From: Thysanoteuthis rhombus
Taxonomy: Eukaryota; Mollusca; Cephalopoda; Oegopsida; Thysanoteuthidae
Assembly (NCBI GenBank): GCA_963457665.1
Contig: OY735234.1
Coordinates: 2,628,003-2,692,002 of the forward strand
Direction of reading: 5' to 3'
Length of the DNA: 64,000 bases
The notes beneath the pieces were generated by a model. The model ran no database searches. It was not told the origin of the DNA and was given only the letters and a program-made list of their open reading frames with translations. The translations under genes were made by a program, and so were the position numbers. This document shows, one piece after another, positions 23,919 to 34,666 of the stretch (position 1 is the stretch's first letter; every line of letters begins with the position of its first letter).

Positions 23919-25926
23919 TGTATAAACCTTCCGCTTTTGGGAGTCTGCTTTGTCGTTTATACGAAAAAAGTGAAAAGCAAAAATAACGTTTTTTCATGCA
24001 GCAAGCTGTTATAGGGGCAGCGCATACCCCTTAACAAATATGTGTAATTATTTTTAGGTATTTAAAAAAAATACAAGAAAAATACGACACAAGGTCAAAA
24101 TTAGGACGTGTTTAACTTAGCTTGTTACATTTAATGACACAACCATTCTTCATGGTTCTTTCCACGACATGGCGTTTATGGTGGAAATTCCTCTTGGACT
24201 ACAATCATCAAAACGCTACAATTTTTCAATGAAAATTAATCCCATATTTACAAATTCATGTGGGGCTGGGCAATAGGGATAATGTTGTTATAGTTTATAA
24301 ACTAATTCTCAATGTAAATGTATTTACAAAAATATCGGTATGAGTTTCTGAACAATCTAATATGACAGAATAGTATGTTAACCGGACGAAAGTTTTGTGG
24401 GAAAATCACCAATTACGTTGCCGTTTCTGATGTATATCTAAATTCATGAATGATATACAGGTATCCCCTACTTTTCAAAAGTCCTTATTACGCCACCTAT
24501 TTGCTTTTACGAAAATAAGAGGAAAAGCGAAACTATTATTTAGGAGTTGTTTGCAGCGAGCTTCCATAAAGGCAACATGTAACCTCTTCCTCGGTCATCT
24601 TCACTCCGGGTACCTATATCTAAAACCACCGTGACCTAACATACTCTTACTGCCATATTTTGGGTCTGAGAACTCACAAAAATGTTCCTATATAAATAAA
24701 TGGAAATCACTATAGGGGGAGGAAATCTGTTCTATGTATTTATAAGTGTGTAACTAATGGTCGCTTCATTTGAAAGATAATTCCTTTTTCTCATTAGAAG
24801 TAGACTAGCGCCTGTGCAGCCTGGGGCGTATATATTGGAGACGGGCATCGGATCACCAGTTCCTAATTATTCCAAGCTGACTCTATTTTTCACTCAATGC
24901 TCTATAGAATAAGAGACCTGTCAGTTTGGCACAGAAGTGTTCAAATTGCTGTCACCTGTCACATTTTTTTATTTGTATATTTTGCTTATCCATGCAGATC
25001 TGGTCTGTGATCCAAGTTAAATGGGACTTCAACAGCCTCGGGAGGTTACGTCAAAAAAGGTTCTTTAATTATTATTTAACTCTTCCTTTGATTTATACGG
25101 ACTGGTGTCCTTACCTTGCTAGTTATCGCCGTAACACATCTAAATCGTTTACCCGGTACTAGATGCGTTCAAACAATGTCTCTAGCCACTCGCCTATTTG
25201 TCCCAAGGATTCGTTAAGTTCCAGCTTTTGGGAAAGAAAATACCCAACTGCATGTTCACAATTCTTTACACCTATCCCAAAACTTCTAGGTATTTGGCAC
25301 TTATTCTTTTTCAAATTACAGCGATCGTTGATTGGCCAAACCCTTGGATCAAGCATCCTTTTGTCAGTAAAGAAAAAACTTTTCTGCTTTGGAAATGTGA
25401 AGGTATATTTGCTCATTCAAAGTATTGGTGATGGCACTCACTCAGATGGACCAACGGGAGTAGATTAATTAGTCCATAGCCTGGCACAGTTATTAACTGG
25501 ATTTTGATCTAATATTTTCAAAATATAATGTTCGATCTATGAGATTAGAGAAGCGTCGGCTTAAATGCACGGTAAGGAATTATATTATCACGAAAATAAC
25601 TGAAGAGTGTGGTTCCAAAACGCGATAAGCGCCATTAAAGAAAGAAAATAAATGCATTCAATTGATCAAATTCTGTATTAGATTTTTTCCATCTTATCAT
25701 AACCTTTTTACATCTATGTAGTCTATAAGGTTACAGTAATATAAGAAATTAAAATCCAGGCTTGGATTTTTTAAATGGCATTTATCGTGTTTTGGAATCA
25801 CGCTTTTAAGATGTTTACTGTACAACATAAATGGTTTCTATTGCGTAGAGTCTATTTAACGTTAGGTCCTCGAATCAGAATTGATTCATTCATCAATGTG
25901 TGGGTCGCAATTGAAACCATCAAAAG
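23919..25926. other. No gene recognised; SINE tail at 24062-24126
   Basis: On the minus strand GACCTTGTGTCG at about 24086-24097 and the bases before it match the SINE tail at 15.3 kb. Two overlapping open frames on opposite strands at 25159-25468 show no family signature. The rest is unassigned. Confidence 0.4.
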
Positions 25927-26160
25927 CCAAACTTTCCAAACTTTGCTGTGGCGACACACCTTTTCTTACAAATTATCTTTTTGAGACACATTATTTAAAT
26001 TTTCTTAGCCTAGCCAAATATCTAATGACATCCCAGCAATTCAACTGACATGGGAAAAGTATCTTTGAGAAATACACAAAATTATACTTAATTTTTCTAC
26101 ACACTTAAAGATTATCAGTGATAGACTAAAGTGTCGCGACACACAGTTTGGAAAGCCCTG
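25927..26160. mobile_element. Non-autonomous hAT element (MITE), 234 bp
   Basis: The ends are inverted repeats: CCAAACTTTCCAAACTTTG at the left and, from the right on the other strand, CAGGGCTTTCCAAACTGTG, followed in both by GCGACAC. The flanks carry a near-perfect 8-bp target duplication, atcaaaag (25919-25926) and atccaaag (26161-26168). Eight-base duplications and CAG ends are hAT hallmarks. No coding capacity. Confidence 0.8.
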
Positions 26161-27878
26161 ATCCAAAGCCTTGAGAGATATTTGCCAAATTTAGAGTAGG
26201 CTGACACAAAGCCACAACAGTGAAGCACACAGTGAGTGTCGATCTCATCACGCTTACATGGATCTGTGATTCTTAGTTGTTATTATAGCCCTACTATGTT
26301 TTGAGAGGCTCTCTGGTTACGTCTTAGTGTCGGAAAAGGTAAGAATGGGTGATTTCAGTTGACATTTCTCAACTTTAGAGCAAGGTCATTTTCCCCAATA
26401 GAATACGGAAATTAATTTTTTAGTGGATGTTAACCCTGTGAAATATCATGTGACCAGAAGACACTGAAAAATACCGCTAAAATCTAATAGCTCAGCCATT
26501 GAAGCAACTGCTGTAAAACAAAATACTTCGAACCAAGATTTCATGAGCTTGACCAAAATGTTTCTTGATGACCGACTTCTATTTTACATTGCAAATATTT
26601 GAAAAAGATAGAGCGAGAAAACAATCTTAAAGTAGCTTGGATACTTTAATGGAACCTAATATAGAAAGAGGGCTGGTTAGTCGCCCAACAGAAACCGTAT
26701 TATGGGTGATGAGTTGAAAAATTGGATGATCAATGAATGTTACTTCTCTCGTCTTTTGTTGAGTGGTGATCCCCCAAAAAGCCTAAATTCAAAAAAAGTA
26801 AGCTCAAACACTGCCGGACATGAAGGGACCAATTTTGCATAAACGTGCATGCAAATTGAACCCTTCAACTTATTTTTGGAGGGAATTTAAAAAAAAGAAT
26901 GAATCGTTTTTTTTCAGACATAAGGAGCAAATCTTTGATATTTTCAGCTCCATTTGTGCATCGGGTACACGCAATATGCACATACATAGCCAGCCAGCCA
27001 GCCAGCCAGCCCAACTTAATAACTGGAGAAACTTAGGTTGACATTTACGATGAAAGCTTTGGTTTTCTAATAAAATGTTATAAGAATCAGAAAATACCAA
27101 TGGAGACCGAAGTGGAATTTGTGACCAATGCAATAAAGACTGTCTCTCACAAAATTCCGCTAATAAAACCTATCCACGTATTCTACGGCATGGAAACCGA
27201 CTTTCGCGTTTGCTTCCCAAACAAGATGTCAAGCAAACAGTGCAGAGACGTCTTAATTAAAAGAATTAATTAAAAAAAAAACGAGTGTTTTGACATCTTA
27301 ATACTCTTGGGAAAAAAAACGGAATTTTCAAACTATATCTTGTTAAATAAACCTATTCATAATTGAACTTACAGTGTTCCTCCGCCATGAAAAAATCAGA
27401 TCAAGATCAGAATTAACAGCATCTATAGAGTATTTCTACTCTAGCTGTTCTCACTATTACTTATGTTGCCAACGGTCCATTTACGCTACATCACAAACAC
27501 GGTATTGAGATTGAAAACAAATGTATTATAATGTTGGTCAGCCTGTTTTATAAAACACAAAGAAAAAAAAAAAAAAAACGAAACCCACGAAAAAGAATAT
27601 TTGAAAGTATTCTTAGTGGTCGTCAACAGTCAAATTACTACTATGATTACTATTACCAGCGCTAGTACCAGTACCATTGCACAGGTGTAATCAACATTAA
27701 ACGCTAAAAAATAACTGTAACACATTTATAACAACAGCAATAATAATTCTTTTGCTGGAGTGCCACTATCACTGTTACTCAATTCCCCTTAAAAATTTTC
27801 TTGCCAAGTCAATTAATCCCACCAAGACAATTATTGTTTTTCTGAGGGTATATGAATATAAATATTAATTAACATATA
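26161..27878. other. No gene recognised; short (AGCC)n
   Basis: Unique-looking AT-rich DNA. (AGCC) about six copies at 26989-27011. A T-rich/A-rich stretch at 27255-27330. Confidence 0.4.
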
Positions 27879-27975
27879 TAATTTTCATGTGTGAATGATT
27901 TTATGTAGTTGGGTAGTCTCGAATAAAGGAATTTCGTAATATACATTGTCTTCTATGTTTATTTATATGTATCAC

Positions 27976-27982
<7 letters not shown>
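27879..27982 (+). repeat. Dispersed repeat next to (TA)n, copy 2
   Basis: Inverted partner of 6833-6930, 21 kb away (see that entry). Confidence 0.75.
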
Positions 27983-28012
<30 letters not shown>

Positions 28013-28245
28013 ATGTGTGTGTGTGTGTGAAAGCAATAAGAAAATATACAACAAATGTGTGAATATATATCAATGTATCAAGTAGATCTAATGGCAAAAA
28101 GTGCTCAATACCATTAGTAGAGCAGTTCTAGAATAAGTAAATATCTTCTTCAATGGTTCATTACAGATTGTACATTGTGTTTCACTTAAAAAGATTTTCG
28201 TTTGAAATATATATATATATGTGTGTGTGTGTGTGTTAGTGCGTC

Positions 28246-28286
<41 letters not shown>

Positions 28287-28290
28287 GATC
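27975..28290. repeat. (TA)n(TG)n pairs
   Basis: TA/TG at 27975-28029 and again at 28207-28289, with about 175 bp of AT-rich DNA between. Confidence 0.9.
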
Positions 28291-28345
28291 AAAACTCACA
28301 TCAATCACGATTACAACCACTATGAAAATAATAAATATAGGTAAA

Positions 28346-28517
28346 CCTTGAATAGTACAATCAATTCGTTCCAAAATTTTGTACTCTGTTTGAATCTGCA
28401 CTATTCAAGATCTTATTACAATTTAATGAGTTTTTTTCTTGGTTACATTAATTGTATAGCAATGCCTTATTCATACTAAATCACAACTCGCCCTTAATCA
28501 AAACCACACCATTCAAT
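28346..28517 (+). mobile_element. TA-flanked MITE, copy 1
   Basis: It aligns over its full length with the reverse complement of 43637-43805. Shared features are CCTTGAATAGT against CCTTGATTAGTGCGG at one end, AATTCGTTCCAAAATTTTGTA inside, TCTTATTACAATTTAAT, and CTTAATCAAAACCACACC at the other end. More diverged than copy 2. Confidence 0.65.
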
Positions 28518-28744
28518 GCATTCCTGTTCTACAACTATTACTACTATGATCATGTTACGATCAAATCACACTGGAAAGCAGCGGTTCTCATTCATTCACA
28601 TTAGACCCAGGGTTAGATTCTGCCCAAGTGGGTAAGTAGTTGAATAATTGGTGCCACAAACATTGCTAGTTTCGTTAACACGTCTACAACAGCACTGAAT
28701 ATAATTACTGGAAATACGGCTGCAATTGTTGGTATTGTTAATAA

Positions 28745-29024
28745 GGGAGACATAATTTACTCTGGGTTTGCGACATCCAAACCGATTACACCCCAGCAAG
28801 AAGACCAGATCTAGCTTTTGTGCACAAGGGAATTAGAACCAGCCAAATCGTAAACGTGACTCAGTCTGTAGACCACATAGTGAACACAAAGGAGAGTGAA
28901 AAAATGGAATAGTACCAGGACGGTCCAGGGGCTGAGATAAATATGAAACATGAAGGTCAGGGTGGTGCCAGTAATAGTAGGCGCACCTGAAACAATCACA
29001 AATACATCGGAATCAAGGTTGGAG
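28745..29024 (+). mobile_element. LINE fragment with restriction-like endonuclease
   Basis: The + strand gives CDIQTDYTPARRPDLAFVHK and, after a short gap, IVNVTQSVDHIVNTKESEK. This matches the RPD...D.A.P.D core of the restriction-like endonuclease found in R2/NeSL-type LINEs, which nicks the target site. A stop and frame changes follow, then remnants of the VxVVPVIVGA segment. It ends abruptly against a 5S-like sequence at about 29025. The exact clade is uncertain. Confidence 0.65.
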
Positions 29025-29200
29025 AAGTTGCAAAGCACTGGTTCTCACCGAAGTTAAGCTTGATAAGTATTTAGATGAGTAACCGCTTTGGTACATCGGT
29101 TATTATAAGCGCGTGCTGATCACAAGTCCTTGCGTGGGCACCAACATCAAACTCATGGTCACACTCTGCCCTCGTGGGGGAGGTACTTAAAGCAAGAATT
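29025..29200 (+). mobile_element. 5S-rRNA-derived element (SINE3-like), copy 2
   Basis: 29025-29110 aligns with 5S rRNA from about base 18 onward: AAAGCACTGGTTCTC, ACCGAAGTTAAGC, TAAGTATTTAGATGAGTAAC and CGGTTATTATAAGC. Two short internal deletions, of about 8 and 10 bases, are seen. The following bases (CATGGTCACACTCTGCCC, then CGTGGGGGAGGTAC) resemble those after copy 1 at 14.7 kb. Not a working 5S gene. Confidence 0.7.
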
Positions 29201-29373
29201 CTATTCAGGTCTGGTGTTATTTCCGAAGACAGTTTTCGAATTGCCTGAAATAATCAGAAGAAAAAAGGAATCCACTTCATCTCAATTATTACCATCTAAT
29301 TGACTTGGCACGTGACACATTCAAATTGATATTATCAAGGAAGGCATTATCGATCAATACGTATTCAAAGTAT

Positions 29374-29451
<78 letters not shown>
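29374..29451. repeat. (AAT)n
   Basis: About 26 perfect trinucleotide units. The predicted poly-asparagine protein is an artefact. Confidence 0.95.
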
Positions 29452-29540
29452 TTGAAGAGGGCTGGATACTTGCTGTCACCCAGTCTCGAGCGGTGACCAC
29501 CAGCCAACTCATGTAAAAATGTAAATATCAATAAACATAT
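29452..29540 (+). mobile_element. LINE 3' UTR unit, fragment
   Basis: GAGGGCTGGATACTTGCTGT and CACCCAGTCTCGAGCGGTGA match the ~88-bp unit repeated in the LINE tails at 30.1-30.3 and 30.8-31.0 kb. The segment ends in ATCAATAAAC. Confidence 0.6.
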
Positions 29541-29729
29541 AATAATGAGCAATGGGCAGATGTCTTCTGTTACGCCAAGGGCAGCAACCCATCGAGTAAA
29601 ATAGACCGTCATTCATGTTTTAATGACGTAATAAAAATGCCAAATGCGAAGAATAATGAACACATAAAAAATAATTAAAGTAAAAACAAAAACAAAAGAA
29701 TAAAATTCGCCTGGGGTCGACAGAACAGT

Positions 29730-29935
29730 ATTCTCCAAGCTCACTGCAATGCAAACCTCTATTGTCCACGTATATAGAATGCAATGTATTTATGAGCCTG
29801 TTCTCCGAGCTCAATGTGGTGCAAATCTCTATTATCTACGTAAATGAAATGCAATGTGTATTGAAGGCTATTCTCCAAGCCAACTTCACTGCAAATCTCT
29901 ATAATCCACGTCTATAAAATGCAATGTGTATTTCT
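29730..29935. repeat. 70-bp tandem repeat, three copies
   Basis: Three diverged units each run from TTCTCCAAGC or TTCTCCGAGC through GCAAATCTCTAT (GCAAACCTCTAT in the first) and CACGTATAT-like bases to AAATGCAATGTGTATT. Starts are near 29731, 29801 and 29870. Confidence 0.8.
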
Positions 29936-29949
29936 ATATATTGGCATTG

Positions 29950-30260
29950 TTGACAGTACGGCTAAACTAGAAATGATATTGATAATCATACAACCCCAGC
30001 TAGTAGCAAAGGCATAACAGCTAAGAAAAGGGTCAGTTGGAGGTTGTACAAATAATAGCACCGCTGTGACAGGCGAGGACTGTAGGTTAGGAGGGCTGGA
30101 GACCTGAGGAAATTTACTGTCATCCAGCCTCCAGCGATAATCCCCAGGCAACTGGTGTGAAACTGTAAACCACAGCACAACCGTGGACTGTGAGAGTATG
30201 AAGAGGAGGACTGGAGACTTGGGGTCACTCTGTCTCCAGCAGTGACCATCAGGCAACTAG
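29950..30260 (+). mobile_element. LINE 3' end with UTR repeats
   Basis: CCCCAGCTAGTAGCAAAGGC matches the bases just past the stop codon of the LINE copy at 30.6 kb. Two ~88-bp UTR units follow (GGAGGGCTGGAGACCTGAGG and GGAGGACTGGAGACTTGGGG). It ends at a trinucleotide run. Confidence 0.65.
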
Positions 30261-30307
30261 TATGATGATGATGATGATGATGATGATCATCATCATCATC
30301 ATCATCA
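30261..30307. repeat. Palindromic (TGA)n(TCA)n
   Basis: Eight TGA units meet seven TCA units head to head, so the tract is self-complementary. It lies exactly between two LINE pieces of the same strand. Confidence 0.9.
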
Positions 30308-31010
30308 CTCCATCCAAGTGAGAAGACCAGATCTATTAATCGTGGAAGAAGAGAACCTACCAAGTAATCGACGTGGCCGTACCTGCAGACCACAGAGTAA
30401 ATAGCAAAGAGAGTGAAAAGCTGGGAAAATACCAGGACCTGAAAAAAGTGTGGAACATGAAAGTCAGGGTAGTATCAGTAATAGTAGGAGCAGTCAGAAC
30501 TGTACCAAAGATACCGGGAGCGAGATTGGAAAAATCTGGGATAAAAGGAATGATCGAGACTCTACAGACCACAGCACTACTAGGGATTGCACGAATACTT
30601 AGGATAGTGCTAGAAATATGAGATCTACGACCCCCAGCTGTTAACAGTGGCCTAACAGAGAGAAGAAGAGAGAAAGAAAAAAAAGCAGACAAACATACAA
30701 ACAAAAAAAACAAACAACAACCCCTCCCACAAATGGTGGTGGAGGTACGAACCATTGCGCTGTTGTGATAGGTGAGGGGGATATGTGAGGAAGGATGAAG
30801 ACCTGGGGAGACTTACTTACATTCTGTCTTCAACGATAACCACCGGGTAACTGGTGTGAAACTGTAAATCACAGCACTGCTGTGGACTAAGAGTGAGGGG
30901 AGGAGGGCTGGAGACAGGAGACTTGCTGTCACTCAGTCCCCAGCTGTGACTACCAGGCCACCGGTGTGAAAATGCAAAATAATAATAAATCCACTTCTCC
31001 TTTTCGTTCT
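30308..31010 (+). mobile_element. LINE 3' end with restriction-like endonuclease
   Basis: From about 30352 the + strand is open to a stop at 30619-30621: YQVIDVAVPADHRVNSKESE, then EKLGKYQDLKKVWNMKVRVV, then SVIVGAVRTVPKIPG and TALLGIARILRIVLEI. This is the C-terminal part of the restriction-like endonuclease and tail of an R2/NeSL-type LINE. The RRPDLLIV block just upstream is in another frame, so there is at least one frameshift. After the stop come a poly(A)-rich stretch and two ~90-bp UTR units (30770-30870, 30880-30985), ending in AATAATAAAT. The two minus open frames covering 29986-30393 and 30357-30755 are shadows. Confidence 0.8.
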
Positions 31011-31305
31011 AAGCCTGGAATGTGCCACGTGTCGAGTCAATAAGATGGTAACAATAAAGAGAGTGATTTTTTCCCTTTTTTTATTATTATTTCAAGCAAT
31101 TCGAACTTTGTCTCTGAAAATAACACCAGGCCAGAATAGAATTCCATATTCGTCCAATAATAATGGACGTGAGTCTGATTCTATTTTGTCACTGGTCTAC
31201 AGGCCTTTATAAAAAAACAGATTTTTGTTTTTATTTTCATCTTTTTCCCCTCATCCAGCTCCCCCCCTCTCTCTCTTATACAATGTTGAATCTTTAAAAT
31301 GCGTA

Positions 31306-31524
31306 TTAATAAATCACAGAGGGAATTCTGTATATTATTTGTTTGTTTTTATATTTGGTGTTGTTTATCATTATTGCTTGACTGAAGATTTTGAAGAGTT
31401 TTCCACGTCTGTTGCTAGCCCTCAGGTAGCCAACGAGGCCTATGCGAGCGAGGCAGGCCTTTCCACAGCAGTTGCAGGAGAAAGTCTGACTGCAGGAAGG
31501 AGTACCCGCTTTGCCATGCAACAT
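31306..31524 (-). pseudogene. Relic of a LINE C-terminal zinc finger
   Basis: The minus frame reads FSCNCCGKACLARIGLVGYL. The pattern FxCxxCGxxCxSRIGLxSHxR is the C2H2-like finger found at the C-terminus of some LINE proteins. Here both histidine positions are replaced (Y and S), so the finger is dead. About 70 residues; no other part of the element is evident. Confidence 0.4.
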
Positions 31525-31635
31525 TCTTTTTTCTAATACTTATTGGGTAGATACTGGAGACAATAACGAGCTGGGTCCACAAAAGAGTTCGTTTTTGGCT
31601 GTTTTATTTCTAAATGCTGATGAGTAGGGTGTAAA

Positions 31636-32183
31636 CAGGCGATTTTCAACTAAAGCATCTGTAGGTGTGCCGTGGCACATTAGTGTGCATCAAGTATCGG
31701 TAGGTGTGCCACAGGGATTTGTAAGAAACCGAGGCTGACAGAACACAAGATTGAGAGATGAACTCGACAGATTCAGGAAATAATGGCTCCGCGACGCCCA
31801 TGAAAGATAATTGTGGCGAATCCTAGGGAAGGTCTATGTCCAACAGCAGACGTTAAAAGACTGATCTCAAACAAAGGTTGTCGGACAATGTTTCCAGTTT
31901 GAATACAAATATAACATTGGAAACGTCTTGACATTACTGATACTTCAATGTGTTGTAATGAAAAATATTGACAGAACTGTTAAAATCTTTTGAAAACTAT
32001 GATCAACAATATACTTTTGACAATAAAACTAATAGATCATTAGTTTGCTTAACTGATGAATATATTATTATAATTCATCTTCTTTTAAGTGATCATATCT
32101 ATCCTTAAATTCTGATGGTATGCTTCAACCATTTTAGTGCGTGGTTCACTGTGCCATGTGATGAAAAATGATTGAAAATCACT
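31636..32183. mobile_element. Non-autonomous hAT element carrying an RTE piece
   Basis: Left end CAGGCGATTTTCAAC and right end (other strand) AGTGATTTTCAATC are inverted, followed by GGTGTGCCGTGGCAC-like and CACATGGCAC bases. A perfect 8-bp duplication, ggtgtaaa, flanks it at 31628-31635 and 32184-32191. The left part has a short repeated GGTGTGCC motif. It contains the RTE fragment at 31736-31898. Confidence 0.8.
31736..31898 (+). mobile_element. RTE-type LINE 3' fragment inside the hAT element
   Basis: The + strand gives RLRDELDRFRK, then LWRILGKVYVQQQTLKD, the very end of the RTE protein (LWRxLGKAYVQQWTLKD). The same piece with the same upstream hAT sequence recurs at 34825-35043. Confidence 0.75.
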
Positions 32184-32191
32184 GGTGTAAA

Positions 32192-33049
32192 CCTTCATTT
32201 TCCTTCTGATCAGTCACCGTGACAAAATGCGCAGTCTTCCTAAATAAATTAAGTATGCACAAGGTTTGTGACTTATATTCATGTATCGGAAATGAAAATA
32301 AATTCAATACGTTATCCTTTTTTTTTTTCAATTATCATTATTCATTCTTATTACTCGATTAAGTTTTGTAACCCAATATGTTATTAATTTTGACTACTTT
32401 TAACCTTAATTATTTTCTCAAATATCTTACTGTTACGACGTTACTCTTCATAGATTCGTTAATTGTTCCTAATTATCTGTGTTTATTGTTTGCATATAAC
32501 TTTCCTATGAGAATACCCTCTTCATCTGATATATGGAAGTAAATAAACCTCATTATCTTTCCGTATTCCATTCAAACTCCGAGACTATTTGGAGGGAAAG
32601 ATTCTGTCAATGCTATTCAGCAACAAATTCGGGTCAAGGTTGAAATATTCAAACCCGAAATTGTATCAAACTAAGGACAAACTTATGCTTCTTTTTCCTC
32701 AGCCAGAAAATGGCAAAGATTTCTAATGATAAGTAATAATCTGGCTAAAAAAAGGCAGGCGGAAAATGTTTTCTACGAAGTATTTTGCCCCGTGAAGTTC
32801 TTGAGGAGTAAGAAACGTAAAGTTTTCCACGAAGAGTATCTAATTCATAAAAAAATAAACCACAATTTAATCTTGATTTCAACCCTGATTTCACTAAGGA
32901 AGTATTTACCAAGTATGGAATTTAGCCTTTCTTTGTTAGAGGTTTCTTAATCTTTCCTTATTTACCTACAATTTTATTCTATTGTCAAATCTGTAAAATG
33001 TTTTTGACAGAAAAATTGATATTCGAAATTAAATTCAAACTTATTAGGT
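32192..33049. other. No feature recognised
   Basis: AT-rich DNA. The 74-codon frame at 32726-32950 shows no motif. Confidence 0.4.
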
Positions 33050-33761
33050 AGTTCCTGCTGGAGATTACTTTTGAATGTTGTTTTTAGGAGACAGTTTTTT
33101 TTACAGATAGGTAGTTCTATGGTCCTACCACTCTGGATGAGAAGTGTACCAATTGCTCCCTGGATTTGTATATTCCTGTTGTAGCCCTTTTGTATCTGTG
33201 CATTCTCTCATCAGGAAATTTTGTGCAATGACAGCTCTGGTCAAGGTTTCGTATTTTATACATGATGCTCTATGCTTCAAACAGATCAACGCTCTTTCTT
33301 CTGTACTGTAGGGTTTCAAGGTTTACTTTTTCTAGTCGGTCGGAGTATGAAAGATAACCCAGTGATGGAATAATCTTTTGTAGTTCTCATGTAAATCCAT
33401 TCCATCGCATCAATGCTATGTTTCAAGCATGGTGATTTGTACAGTAGGTACATGTATTTGAATGTATGTTTTATGTACCTTAGGGTTTATTTGCCGAGTT
33501 GATATTGTTTCAGTAGTTTTTTTTTGTTGAGAATTTAAGTATGTTGTCTATGTACACAAGCAGACTTCTCTACAACTGTAGTTTCATGTCTATGTATGCT
33601 TTTGTCTTCCTTTTTCAAAGATTAGTCATTTTCTTGTTATTCTCGTCCAGTTGCATCACTTGGCATTTCTGTTGATGAAACTTCATCTGCATTGCTCGGT
33701 TCATGTCTCTGCAGATATTCCAATTTTGCAGATTTGTTAGGTCGTCGGAGATTAATGAGTT

Positions 33762-33794
<33 letters not shown>

Positions 33795-34150
33795 TGTGTC
33801 ATCAGCAAACGTGTTTATCATTTGACTTCTTCTGGAAGGGCATTTACAAATAGGGAAACAGGGTGAGACCGTGGGTAGATTCCTGAGTGATGCCGTTTAG
33901 AGCAGGTGAAAACTGAGATTCACATCTATTCATTCGTACTTTCTTTTTGCTCTTATCTGCTTGCTTTTCTCGTGATGCCAAAGCTATTATCTGATTTATT
34001 AATCGTTGATTAGGTACACTATCGAAGGCTTTCTGGTAACTAAGGTACAGGACATCAACAGGAATTTTGTGCATCAGGGCTTCGGTCCATATATTAATCA
34101 CTACCAATAAATTGGTTGTAATGATTCTGTTTGCGCTGAGTGGCATATAA
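33050..34150 (-). mobile_element. CR1-like LINE, reverse-transcriptase part
   Basis: The minus strand reads, from high to low coordinates, TTNLLVVINIWTEAL, IPVDVLYLSYQKAFDSVPNQ (core motif, with DxxKAFDxVPH changed to SYQKAFDSVPN), CESQFSPALNGITQESTHGL (normally GxPQGSxLGPLLF), then FADDTK from the FADD catalytic motif, LQNWNICRDMNRAMQMKFHQ and ERALICLKHRA near the C-terminus. Stops, frame changes and a (GA)n run at 33762-33788 inside the FADD region show it is dead. The upstream half is at 35355-35700, beyond an insertion. Confidence 0.75.
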
Positions 34151-34666
34151 TCTACTTGACAATGATTTTTCAGGTATCTTCCAGACTGTCAGTTTAAAGC
34201 AACTTAAGGCCCTATGCTATAGTAAGGCTTCTCAAATTAGGGACCAGCTCCACTTCGTAGATAGTGTAAAGATTATTAGTTTTTTTTTTTTTAAAGATTA
34301 GTTGTCAGTGTTATTGCTTTTAATTATCACTGTACAAAATCGTACTCTTCCTTGTTCTTATTGTGAAAACGGCGTGATGATATTCACTAATTAAAAAAAA
34401 CTTTTTTGTCACAACTAGTAATATATTTTTGAAAATATAATTTATTATCCATTATTATTAACATTATTTTTTCTCGTAATAAACTCCGTAAAAATTGATG
34501 TATTCCTTTTTTATTGTTACAAATGAGATAAAATTGATGGTGAATTGAAACAATAAAATTTGGCACTGACTGCAGGGGAGACAGATATGTGACACTCCTT
34601 TGTGCAGAAAAGTTGATCTGTGCTTTGTCAGCCCTTAGGCTGAGAAGTCGATCCGCCCAGGTGCTA
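34151..34666. other. AT-rich insert, no feature recognised
   Basis: Lies between the two halves of the CR1-like LINE. A T run of 14 at 34281-34294. The minus frame at 34387-34695 has no motif. Confidence 0.4.

Noticed and set aside
25159-25468. Overlapping open frames on both strands
   Set aside because: No family signature on either strand; composition alone can give frames of this length.
29305-29496. Poly-asparagine protein
   Set aside because: Product of (AAT)n.
29986-30755. Two minus frames of 132-135 codons
   Set aside because: Antisense to the LINE end and its UTR repeats.
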